Positions 44,980 through 52,970 of a stretch of DNA of 64,000 nucleotides are shown here, piece by piece. Below the pieces are notes generated by a model. It worked only from the letters and a program-made list of their open reading frames with translations, had not been told where the DNA came from and searched no databases. A program made the translations under genes and the position numbers. This DNA comes from Hyphomonas sp. (lineage in GTDB: Bacteria > Pseudomonadota > Alphaproteobacteria > Caulobacterales > Hyphomonadaceae). The stretch lies in the NCBI RefSeq assembly GCF_017792385.1, contig NZ_CP051230.1:1550001-1614000 (forward strand), in the 5' to 3' direction. Every line of letters begins with the position of its first letter. Position 1 is the first letter of the stretch.

Positions 44980-45009
44980 GCGCGATGGGCAAGGCATAGA
45001 CTGTCGGTC

Positions 45010-45831
45010 ATGAAACTCGCATTTTTCGGAGACGTGGTCGGCAAACCCGGTCGGCAGGCGGTGCTGGATCACCTGCCGGGCCTGAAGGCTCAATTGCGTC
45101 TCGATTTCGTGGTCGTGAACGCGGAAAACTCTGCTGGCGGCTTCGGTCTCACCAGCACCATAGCGGAAGAATTCTTTGCAGCCGGGGCCGATTGCCTGAC
45201 CCTTGGCGATCATGCCTGGGACCAGCGCGAAGCCCTCACCTATATCGAACGGGAACCACGTCTGTTGCGCCCCGCGAACTATCCTCCGGCGGCACAGGCC
45301 CCGGGGAAGGGGGCAAACCTGTTCAGTCTGCCGGACGGCCGCCGGGTGGGCGTTGTTCAGGTTCAGGGCAATGTGTTCATGCGTCAGAGCCTGCCTTGCC
45401 CGTTTGCGGCGGTTGATGCGGCTCTCGATTCCATGCCGATGGGCGCCGTGGCCGACGCCATCATTGTGGACATGCATTGCGAGGCCACGAGTGAGAAAAT
45501 GGCCATGGGACATCATTGTGATGGACGTGCCAGCCTGGTTGTGGGCAGCCACACCCATGTTCCCACTGCGGACACGATGATCCTGGAGGCCGGCACCGCC
45601 TATCAGACCGACGCCGGCATGTGCGGAGACTATGACAGCATCATCGGCATGCAGAAGCAGATCTCGCTCTATCGGTTTCAGACGCAATTGCCCGGCGAAC
45701 GTTACCAGCCGGCGCTGGGGGAGGGGACGCTCTGCGGCACATTCGTTGAAACGGACGACCAGACAGGCCTGGCAATCCGGATTGATCCCATAAGGGTCGG
45801 CGGCAAGCTGAGCGAACGGATTCCGTCCTGA
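45010..45831 (+). CDS. YmdB-family metallophosphoesterase (TIGR00282)
   Basis: A 273-residue cytosolic phosphoesterase. Motifs match YmdB: FFGDVVGKPGR at the N-terminus, NAENSAGGFGL, TLGDHAWDQRE, DMHCEATSEK and GSHTHVPTADT, with the metal-binding Asp, Asn and His positions intact. Homologues hydrolyse 2',3'-cyclic or cyclic nucleotides. The ATG follows a strong terminator, so it is a new transcription unit, 37 bases before the heme oxygenase gene. Confidence 0.9.
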   Translation: MKLAFFGDVVGKPGRQAVLDHLPGLKAQLRLDFVVVNAENSAGGFGLTSTIAEEFFAAGADCLTLGDHAWDQREALTYIEREPRLLRPANYPPAAQAPGKGANLFSLPDGRRVGVVQVQGNVFMRQSLPCPFAAVDAALDSMPMGAVADAIIVDMHCEATSEKMAMGHHCDGRASLVVGSHTHVPTADTMILEAGTAYQTDAGMCGDYDSIIGMQKQISLYRFQTQLPGERYQPALGEGTLCGTFVETDDQTGLAIRIDPIRVGGKLSERIPS

Positions 45832-45868
45832 CGGCAAGGACACTCAGCGCCATGTCCGGGAACAGGAA

Positions 45869-46441
45869 ATGACGGACGAAATCACTCTTCGCCAGCGATT
45901 GCGGCTGGAGACTGCGGCGGACCATGCCCGCGTGGACGGATTGTTCAGTCAATTCGACCTGACCGGCCCGGTCGGGCTGGGGGAGTTTCTGTCAGTCAGT
46001 TATCTTGCCTATGATTGCCTTGGCGAAGTTCTTCAGCCCTATGACGGTTTGGTTCCGCCGGCACCGCCGCTGGAGGACATTTTGGCCGACCTGTCCAGCC
46101 TCGGTCGGCCGCGGCCGGACTGGCTGCAGAGGCCCAGCCTGTCGGGGATCCATCCTCTGGGAGTAATCTATGTTATCGCAGGCAGCCATCTGGGCGGTAC
46201 CATCCTGCACCAAAGATGGCGGGCCAGTGACGACGAGCGGGTGAAGGGCGCAGGGCGATTTCTCACCTTCCTGTCGGACCGGGCCTGCTGGTCCGAATTC
46301 CTCCGTTTTCTGCCGAGCGTGAATATTGGCCAAATGGAACGCAATCATGTAGTTGAATCGGCAAAGGCCTGTTTCTCACTATACGAGACTGCGTGCAGGT
46401 ATGTGATGAAAGAGACTGCCCATGGCGCAAATCGGCCCTGA
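45869..46441 (+). CDS. bphO: heme oxygenase (biliverdin-producing, BphO type)
   Basis: A 190-residue protein. The proximal heme His lies in ETAADHARVDGLF near residue 18, and the distal-side region HPLGVIYVIAGSHLGG matches bacterial heme oxygenases. It makes the biliverdin chromophore of the phytochrome encoded immediately downstream, whose ATG overlaps this gene's end by 20 bases. The pairing confirms the assignment. Confidence 0.9.
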   Translation: MTDEITLRQRLRLETAADHARVDGLFSQFDLTGPVGLGEFLSVSYLAYDCLGEVLQPYDGLVPPAPPLEDILADLSSLGRPRPDWLQRPSLSGIHPLGVIYVIAGSHLGGTILHQRWRASDDERVKGAGRFLTFLSDRACWSEFLRFLPSVNIGQMERNHVVESAKACFSLYETACRYVMKETAHGANRP

Positions 46442-48980
46442 CACGCTTGGTTCTGACACCGCAGTCGATCTGACGAATTGCGATCGTGAGCCCATCCACG
46501 TCATAGGCCGCGTGCAGTCTTTCGGGGCGCTGATATCCATGTCATCCGACTGGATTATCAACCACGCGTCCGTCAATATGGACCGCTTCCTGGGCAAGCC
46601 GGCACAGGACCTGATCGGCCGCCGCGTGGCTGACGCTCTGGCTGAACCGGCCTTGTCCATCATCCGCTCCCGCTTGCCGATGCTGACGTCTCCCGACGCA
46701 GTCGAGCGTGTGTTTGGTCTGGACCTGACCGGAGACGGGCGGCTCTTCGACCTGTCGATCCACCTGTCCGGCCGGTCGATCATTCTGGAGTTCGAGGCGC
46801 ACGATACGAGCCGTGACACCAATTACGTGAACTATGTGCGGCCCATGGTGGAGCGGATATCGCGGGCCACATCATCCCGGCAATTGTGCGAGGATGCCGC
46901 CCGTCAGATGCGCAGTCTGATCGGATTTGACCGGATCATGGTTTACCGTTTCGGGGACGACGGAACCGGTGAGGTGATCGCCGAAGCCCTCAAGCCGGGC
47001 ATGGAGAGTTTCAAGGGGTTGCGCTATCCGGCCTCGGACATTCCCAAACAGGCGCGCGCCCTGTACGCGCGCAACCTGTTGCGCATCATTGCGGACGTGT
47101 CCGACCAAGGGGCCGAGATCATTCCGCATACAAGCCCGGAAGGCACGCCGCTGGATCTTTCGATGAGCGGCGTGCGGGCGGTTTCTCCGATCCATCTCGA
47201 ATACCTGGAGAACATGGGTGTCAGAGCCTCTCTTTCCATCTCCATTCTGAAACGGGGGAAATTGTGGGGCCTGTTTGCATGCCACCATGAGTCGCCAAAG
47301 ATCCTGTCCTACGAATTGAGGACTGCCGCAGAATTGTTTGGGCAATTGTTCTCGTTCGTGCTCGATCAGAAAGAGACGGATGAGGGCCGTGAGGAATCTG
47401 ACCGCGCCCAGGTGCTGCACGACCAATTGATGGCACAATTGGCGGAAGACGCCTCCATTTCGGAGAATTTCGAAGCGATCATCGACGCGATTGCGACAGT
47501 TATTCCCTATGACGGAGCCATTGGCTGGGTGGATGGTGAATACCAGTCCATCGGACAAACGCCGTCTCGTGACGAATTTCTGGGACTCGTCAATTTTCTG
47601 AACACGACAGCGGCAAGTCGTATCTATCACACTGAAAGCCTGAAGAAGGTTTATCCGGCTGCGGAAGGATATGCAGGTCGCGCAGCCGGCATGCTGGCCC
47701 TGCCGGTGTCGCGTGCCCCAAGGGATTACATTGTCCTGTTCCGGCGCGAGATCGCGAAATCGGTGACCTGGGCCGGCAATCCCGACAAGCCGGTTACGGT
47801 GGGCCAGCACGGTGCCAGGCTGACTCCGAGAAAAAGTTTCGAGGCTTGGCAGCAGATTGTGCGCGACACGTCTTCGCCGTGGCAGCCGGCCGAGATCCGT
47901 GCCGCCGAAGCGCTGCGCCTGACCCTTCTGGAGGTGATCCTGCGCATGTCTGACGCAGCGCTGCGTGAACGCACGAAGGCGCAGGAGCATCAGGAGCTTC
48001 TGATTGCCGAACTGAACCACCGGGTCCGGAACATACTCGGCCTGATTGGAGGCCTGGTGGAGCAGAGCGGATCGGACGCCCGGTCGATTGCCGAATTCAC
48101 GCAAGTCGTTGGCGGCCGGATTCATGCGCTCAGCCGGGCGCACGACCTGATCACCCGGCAGCAATGGGCGCCGGCATCCGCGCGCGAACTGATACAGATC
48201 GAGTCTGAGGCCTATCTCGGATCAAATGCAGAGAAAGTGAGGATCGACGGGCATGATGTACGCCTCCAACCCAAGGCATTCACGTCGGTCTCTCTGGTTG
48301 TGCACGAACTGCTGACCAATTCTGCAAAGTACGGGGCGCTGAGCGAGCCGAGCGGCGAGGTTCGCATCGGATTTGTTCCCATGGCCGATGGTGGTCTGGA
48401 GCTGACTTGGCTGGAAACCGGTGGGCCACCGATTCAGGCCCCTCCGAGCCGGCGGGGCTTTGGGTCTACGATCATCGAGCGGTCCATTCCCTATGAACTC
48501 AACGGCCGGGCAGATTTACGGTTCGAGGTAACCGGTGTTTCGGCCCGGTTCGAGATTCCCTCAGCACATGTCGAGGCCTTTGAAGGTGCGCAAGCTGAGG
48601 CGATTGCTCCCGTGCCGGGAAAGTCGAAGAAGTCTCATCTCAACGGCCAGGCCATGGTGGTCGAGGACAATCTGATCATTGCTCTGGATGCAGAAGACAT
48701 GATCCGCTCCCTGGGGGCCAGTGAGGTCTTCGTTGCCTCGAATGTCAGCGAGGCGGTGGCATTTATCGAAGCTGAGACGCTGCATTTCGCCTTGTTGGAC
48801 GTGAATCTCGGATCGGAAACGAGCGAGCCGATTGCCGAGCGTTTGCATGCGCGGGGAATACCGTTCGCCTTTGCGACAGGTTATGGAGATTCAATCGATC
48901 TGGCCAAACGGTATCCGGACGTGCCGGTCGTCAAGAAGCCGTTCGATATCGCGTCGATCGCGGCGGCCCTGCCAGACTGA
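46422..48980 (+). CDS. bphP: bacteriophytochrome HWE histidine kinase with C-terminal receiver
   Basis: An 852-residue red/far-red photoreceptor. PAS domain with the biliverdin-binding Cys20 (LTNCDREPIHVIGRVQ); GAF domain with RYPASDIPKQAR (201-212) and His258 in SPIHLEYLENMGV; PHY domain with the tongue motif PRKSF (469-473). The kinase is of HWE type: phospho-acceptor His533 in AELNHRVRNILG, HELLTNSAKYGAL and LTWLETGGP (the WxE). A receiver follows from about 735 with Asp793 in LLDVNLGS and KKPF. It therefore carries its own first relay step. It is translated with heme oxygenase. Confidence 0.95.
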   Translation: MAQIGPDTLGSDTAVDLTNCDREPIHVIGRVQSFGALISMSSDWIINHASVNMDRFLGKPAQDLIGRRVADALAEPALSIIRSRLPMLTSPDAVERVFGLDLTGDGRLFDLSIHLSGRSIILEFEAHDTSRDTNYVNYVRPMVERISRATSSRQLCEDAARQMRSLIGFDRIMVYRFGDDGTGEVIAEALKPGMESFKGLRYPASDIPKQARALYARNLLRIIADVSDQGAEIIPHTSPEGTPLDLSMSGVRAVSPIHLEYLENMGVRASLSISILKRGKLWGLFACHHESPKILSYELRTAAELFGQLFSFVLDQKETDEGREESDRAQVLHDQLMAQLAEDASISENFEAIIDAIATVIPYDGAIGWVDGEYQSIGQTPSRDEFLGLVNFLNTTAASRIYHTESLKKVYPAAEGYAGRAAGMLALPVSRAPRDYIVLFRREIAKSVTWAGNPDKPVTVGQHGARLTPRKSFEAWQQIVRDTSSPWQPAEIRAAEALRLTLLEVILRMSDAALRERTKAQEHQELLIAELNHRVRNILGLIGGLVEQSGSDARSIAEFTQVVGGRIHALSRAHDLITRQQWAPASARELIQIESEAYLGSNAEKVRIDGHDVRLQPKAFTSVSLVVHELLTNSAKYGALSEPSGEVRIGFVPMADGGLELTWLETGGPPIQAPPSRRGFGSTIIERSIPYELNGRADLRFEVTGVSARFEIPSAHVEAFEGAQAEAIAPVPGKSKKSHLNGQAMVVEDNLIIALDAEDMIRSLGASEVFVASNVSEAVAFIEAETLHFALLDVNLGSETSEPIAERLHARGIPFAFATGYGDSIDLAKRYPDVPVVKKPFDIASIAAALPD

Positions 48981-48998
48981 CAGGGCCGCCTGAAATCG

Positions 48999-49637
48999 CT
49001 ATTTGCCTGGTTGCGGCGTGTATCTGAGATACGGCTTTACTGCCTTGTACCCCTTCGGGAACAGGCGCGCGATCTCGTCCGGGTCTGTCAGAGACGGGAC
49101 AATGATCACATCCTCGCCATCAGTCCAGTTCACGGGGGTTGCCACCTTGTGGCCGTCCGTCAGCTGGAGGCTGTCGATCAGGCGAAGGATCTCGTCGAAG
49201 TTCCGCCCGGCGCTCGGTGGGTAGATGATCGAGGCGCGAATGCGTTTGTTGGGATCGATCACGTAAACCGCCCGCACGGTGACCTTCGCGTCCGCATTCG
49301 GGTGGATCATGTTGTACAGTGTTGCCACGCTCCGGTCAGGATCGGCGATCAGCGGGAAGGTGACGGTCGCATTCTGGGTTTCCTCGATATCGGAGATCCA
49401 TTTCCGGTGATCGTCCAGGCTGTCGACCGAAATGACGAGGGCTTTCGCGCCCCGGCGGGCGAACTCATCCTTCAGATTGGCTGTATAGCCGAGCTCGGTG
49501 GTGCAGACCGGGGTGAAATCGGCCGGGTGGGAAAAGAACACGACCCAGTCATCGCCGGCCCATTCGTGGAAGCGAATGCGGCCTTCTGTCGTGTCGGCTT
49601 CAAAATCCGGTGCAACATCGCCAATCAGAAGGCTCAT
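48999..49637 (-). CDS. 1-Cys peroxiredoxin (Prx6 type)
   Basis: A 212-residue thiol peroxidase. The active-site region FSHPADFTPVCTTELG has peroxidatic Cys45; no resolving Cys pattern of 2-Cys enzymes is seen, and the long C-terminal domain ending PKGYKAVKPYLRYTPQPGK fits Prx6. It reduces peroxides in the cytosol. Extra in-frame sequence upstream overlaps the divergent phosphatase gene and is excluded by the good start at 49637. Confidence 0.92.
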   Translation of the reverse strand: MSLLIGDVAPDFEADTTEGRIRFHEWAGDDWVVFFSHPADFTPVCTTELGYTANLKDEFARRGAKALVISVDSLDDHRKWISDIEETQNATVTFPLIADPDRSVATLYNMIHPNADAKVTVRAVYVIDPNKRIRASIIYPPSAGRNFDEILRLIDSLQLTDGHKVATPVNWTDGEDVIIVPSLTDPDEIARLFPKGYKAVKPYLRYTPQPGK

Positions 49638-49763
49638 ATTACCATACTCCTGTCTCTTGATTTGTGACTGGAAAATGGTGCCTAAGAAGAAGCTGGCCAA
49701 TGCGTGGTGCCTGAAGCCGTCGATGAGTTTTTCTAATACCCCGTGCGGGAAGAAGGAATTGGA

Positions 49764-50297
49764 ATGAAACGCCTGATCCTGATGCGGCATGCGAAGACCG
49801 AACCTTGGGCCGAAGGCGTTGATGATTTCAGCCGGGCACTGACGCCGCGCGGCAAAGAGGATGCCCAGCGCATGGCGGAGGAACTGGTGGCCATGGGCTG
49901 GAGCCCGGAACGCATCCTGGTGTCCAGCGCGCGCCGCGCCCGGGAGACCTGTTCGGAAGTGGCCAAAGTGGTTGAAGGCGAAAAGGTCCGGCCGATGGAA
50001 TCGCTGTACCTGTCCGGCGTGCGCGGCCTGACCGAGGCGGTCTGTCAGAATGACGGGGCCGGCACGCTGATGGTGATCGGGCACAATCCGGGCCTGCACG
50101 ATTTCTCCATGGAGATCCTGCGGGAGGCCGGCAGCCTGGACCACCAGCAGTCGATCCGCCTGATCGAAAAGTTTCCCACAAGCTGCTGTGCGTTGTTCGA
50201 GAGCGACGAGGATGGTGCGTTCGTGCCAGTCCATTTCAGACTGTCCCAGATCCTGCGGGCAAAGGACTTCCGGGAAGCTGACGCAAGCTCTATGTAA
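49764..50297 (+). CDS. histidine phosphatase, SixA-like
   Basis: A 177-residue phosphatase of the histidine acid phosphatase clan. The catalytic RHAK motif is at LILMRHAKTEPW, with the second Arg in SSARRARETC and His in VIGHNPGLHDF. SixA removes phosphate from phosphohistidine of phosphotransfer proteins in E. coli; the same role here, next to phytochrome signalling, is only possible. GGAATTGG precedes the ATG. Confidence 0.87.
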   Translation: MKRLILMRHAKTEPWAEGVDDFSRALTPRGKEDAQRMAEELVAMGWSPERILVSSARRARETCSEVAKVVEGEKVRPMESLYLSGVRGLTEAVCQNDGAGTLMVIGHNPGLHDFSMEILREAGSLDHQQSIRLIEKFPTSCCALFESDEDGAFVPVHFRLSQILRAKDFREADASSM

Positions 50298-50325
50298 AAA
50301 AACGCCCTGCCAGAGGGGCAGGGCG
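50296..50325 (-). terminator. rho-independent terminator of the UrcA-like gene
   Basis: CGCCCTGCC at 50303-50311 pairs with GGCAGGGCG at 50317-50325 over a five-base loop. Seven A on the plus strand at 50296-50302 give a T-run when read on the minus strand, so it serves the leftward gene ending at 50383. Confidence 0.8.
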
Positions 50326-50382
50326 CAGATCCGGGGCGGCAGGCGGTTCTGGAGAGGCGGGATACCTGCCGGTCCGGAGGGA

Positions 50383-50688
50383 TCAGCTGTAGGTGAAGTG
50401 CGCTTCGGTGAAGTTCGCATCGCCGACATGAGCGACGATTTTCTTCATCGTCTGGCGCTCGCACTGGCCGACCACATAGGTCTTGGCGAAGTGGAAGTCT
50501 TCATGCTCGGCAACGCAGCGTGTGTGCACTTCGTCGCGGACGCGGCTGTATTCTGCACGGGCGCCTTCCACGGTTTCCAGCTGGGTGCGGTTCAGGTCGA
50601 TTTCCATCTGGAAGTCGTCCGAGGCGGCAAAGGCCGGTGCGACAGCGAGGGAAGCGGCAAGGGCGATGGCGGAGAGAGAGCGGATCAT
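50383..50688 (-). CDS. UrcA-like secreted small protein
   Basis: A 101-residue protein with a signal peptide (LAASLAVAPAFA-ASDD). The mature part has two cysteines (TRCVAE and GQCERQ) and the ending IVAHVGDANFTEAH, which resembles UrcA-family proteins. The function of that family is unknown. The gene has its own terminator downstream. Confidence 0.65.
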   Translation of the reverse strand: MIRSLSAIALAASLAVAPAFAASDDFQMEIDLNRTQLETVEGARAEYSRVRDEVHTRCVAEHEDFHFAKTYVVGQCERQTMKKIVAHVGDANFTEAHFTYS

Positions 50689-50796
50689 GACAGGTGTCCT
50701 TTCAAGGGGTGAGTGACGTGCGGTTGAGGGGGGGCAGGTGGCCGGCGCCGCATCCGGTCAGGGGAAACCGGGGATCGCGGCACCGGCCGGGCAGGC

Positions 50797-50979
50797 CTAG
50801 CGAGCTTCGCGGCGGGCGAAGCGGCGGCGGCGGCGGACCAGGAGATTCTGACGACCCTCCGCTTTGACATCATTGGCCGGCCGGGTCCGGTGAGTTGCCT
50901 CTCCGGTCATGATGGAGAGGGCCATCATGCCTTGCTCGGCGGTTGCGGCGATGTCGCTCTGACGGGCGCGGGGGGTCAT
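50797..50979 (-). CDS. very small Arg-rich protein, putative
   Basis: A 60-residue reading frame (MTPRARQSDIAATAEQGMMA...) ending VRRRRRFARREAR. GAAGGAAT lies eight or so bases before its ATG, which supports translation. The basic tail could bind nucleic acid or membrane, but no family is recognised and it may be spurious. Confidence 0.45.
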   Translation of the reverse strand: MTPRARQSDIAATAEQGMMALSIMTGEATHRTRPANDVKAEGRQNLLVRRRRRFARREAR

Positions 50980-51345
50980 GTTTTCAATTCCTTCTGGCTT
51001 GGTTTGGGTGTCCTTGGCGGGACCATCCCGCCGCCGACATCCTCAATCTAGGGAAGGAATTATCGAAAATCAATAAGTTTTTATCGAAAAATAATAAATC
51101 AGAGCAATTTCAAGGCGCTAAGATTTGTTGATTATCGATAATTATGGTCCGGAGCGAAGTCAAGATCGATGACATCGCCTTACACCGAATTCATGTCAGG
51201 CCATTTCAGACCGTTTCAGGCGTGCTCAAACCGGGTCACACCGTTTCAGCCTGTCTCCATCCATGTCCCCCGGCGTCCCCGCGCTTCATCACACCGGTTC
51301 AGCCCGTTCCGGCAGGCAGCCGCCCGATCCGGCTGGCCACCGGGA
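50980..51345. other. intergenic region between the small Arg-rich gene and the photolyase gene
   Basis: About 365 bases without a convincing gene. Its left part is an AT-rich island with TTATCGA boxes, described separately. Its right part carries four copies of CC(A/G)(T/G)TTCAG at 51201, 51211, 51241 and 51294. The photolyase gene ends at its right border. Confidence 0.5.
51060..51142. promoter_or_regulatory. AT-rich island with repeated TTATCGA boxes, candidate operator
   Basis: TTATCGAAAA occurs at 51060-51069 and again at 51081-51090, exactly 21 bases or two helical turns apart. A perfect 12-base palindrome ATTATCGATAAT sits at 51131-51142. The tract is sharply AT-rich against its surroundings. 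It may serve the leftward small gene (start 50979). Confidence 0.5.
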
Positions 51346-52884
51346 TCAGGCATGCCCCTGCAGATCGAAACTGAGCTGGACCGGCCCGAGCGCCGGACGC
51401 GCCGCCCGCGCAGTTTTCCGGCGGACGGATGCGGACCGCATGGCCGGCCGGGGCGCAACGTTCCGATAGGGCAGATCCGGCAGTTCCTCGACCGGACACA
51501 ATCTGTGACGGGCTTCCCGCGCCGCCGCCATGTGATCAACCATGCGCATCGGATAGGTCTGGCCGAATATGATTCCGTGCCGGGCCAGTACGGATTTCGG
51601 CGCCTCCCACGGCGCATGAAGCCAGGAGTCCGGCAGGGCTGCGAGTTCGGGCACCCATTTCCGGATAAAGGCCCCGTCAGGATCACGGGCAAGTCCCTGG
51701 CGGACGGGATTCGGGATATAGGCTGGACGTCCGCCGGAAATGCCGATGACCTGCCGGGCATTCACCTCAAACAGGGCAGTATCATAATCAAGGCTCAGCC
51801 GGGCCATTGTCCGGCATGGTGCATCCGGCCGCAGCCAGAGATGACAGGTTGCAAAGGACAGGAGCAGTTCTCTCAGTCCCGCATCCAGCGATCCGGTCTC
51901 GCGCAGGCACCGCATGCCGGCATCCAGGATCGGGAAGCCCGTCATGCCGGTGGCCCAGACCGCAAGGCGGGGATCAGACCCGGCCACGGCAGGCCGGTCA
52001 TGCGGATCGTCTTCCAGCCGGGTGGTCAGCCGGCGAAGCGGCAGGCCGGCCGCGGAGGCGCGCATGCGGGCCCGGCGCTCGAGGTTCCCGGCGAACCGAT
52101 CCAGGGCGGCGGCAAAGGTCGTGTCCCCATCTGCGAGCAGTGCAGCACGGGCCTTCATGGCACCTTGCCAGGCTTCGCGCTCCGACAGGCAGCCGAGCGC
52201 CAGATAGGGGGACAGGGCGGATGCCGAGGCATGCCGGGCGCTTATCGACAGGCCGGCCTTGGCAGCGTCTCGGCCTGCGCCGCCCAGAAACCGGCGCAGA
52301 TTGAGGATCGCCCGGGTACGTCCCCCGGTCTGGCGGTCAGCGCAGGGCGTGTCCTCAAGCCCGAAATCGGAGGCACAGGGCCAGGGGTCCGAGGGCAGGG
52401 ACATGGGCGGCAATCTGTCCGGCGCTGCCAGCCGGCTGCGCTTCATGTCATCCTGCCAGGCTTCCAGGGTGAATTCCGGCGATACAGGATGCCCGCCGCC
52501 CATCTCCCGCAAGGGGACGCCCGCGCGCATCGCCCAATTGCGGATATCCCGATCACGGCCAGCACTGCCGGCCGGCGAGGGGGCGCCATTCATGTAGAGG
52601 GCGGCGATGCCGTGACGGGCATGAAGACCGGACAGGATTTCACAGCTGGGACCGATGCGCAGGCATAGCTGGCTGCCGCGCCGACGTAGCGCATGATCCA
52701 GATCAGCCAGCGCCTCGATGAGGAAGTCGAATTGCCGGACAGATGCTTCCGGCGCGTGCCAGTCCTCCGGATCGATCACATACAGGGGCACGACATCCCC
52801 TGCCGACGCACAGGCAGCGGCGAGCGCGGCATGATCGTGCACGCGGAGATCTCTGCGGAACCAGACGACATGAAGATCACTCAT
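51346..52884 (-). CDS. divergent photolyase/cryptochrome-family flavoprotein
   Basis: A 512-residue protein from the start at 52884 (MSDLHVVWFRRDLRVHDHAAL). The N-terminal photolyase domain is normal. The FAD domain keeps GFPILDAGMRCL, LLSFATCHLWL, NPVRQG and DPDGAFIRKWVPEL. In place of the usual TGWxxxR and WQW region there is GSLDAGLR and YDTALFEVNARQVIGISG. It resembles the non-classical bacterial family with DYEPGIHxxQ, but is divergent even from that. DNA repair activity is uncertain; a sensory role is possible. Confidence 0.82.
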   Translation of the reverse strand: MSDLHVVWFRRDLRVHDHAALAAACASAGDVVPLYVIDPEDWHAPEASVRQFDFLIEALADLDHALRRRGSQLCLRIGPSCEILSGLHARHGIAALYMNGAPSPAGSAGRDRDIRNWAMRAGVPLREMGGGHPVSPEFTLEAWQDDMKRSRLAAPDRLPPMSLPSDPWPCASDFGLEDTPCADRQTGGRTRAILNLRRFLGGAGRDAAKAGLSISARHASASALSPYLALGCLSEREAWQGAMKARAALLADGDTTFAAALDRFAGNLERRARMRASAAGLPLRRLTTRLEDDPHDRPAVAGSDPRLAVWATGMTGFPILDAGMRCLRETGSLDAGLRELLLSFATCHLWLRPDAPCRTMARLSLDYDTALFEVNARQVIGISGGRPAYIPNPVRQGLARDPDGAFIRKWVPELAALPDSWLHAPWEAPKSVLARHGIIFGQTYPMRMVDHMAAAREARHRLCPVEELPDLPYRNVAPRPAMRSASVRRKTARAARPALGPVQLSFDLQGHA

Positions 52885-52970
52885 GGAACAAAGATAGAAC
52901 ATTAGGTGAAAATGTCCAGTCCCTTCCCACCACATTCACATTCATTGCGAATTCGAAACGGATTCAACTT

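Noticed and set aside
43288..45843. Minus-strand open frame of about 850 codons
   Set aside because: It is antisense to the acidic lipoprotein and the YmdB-like gene, both with strong family or signal evidence, and crosses the terminator between them. High GC content keeps such frames open.
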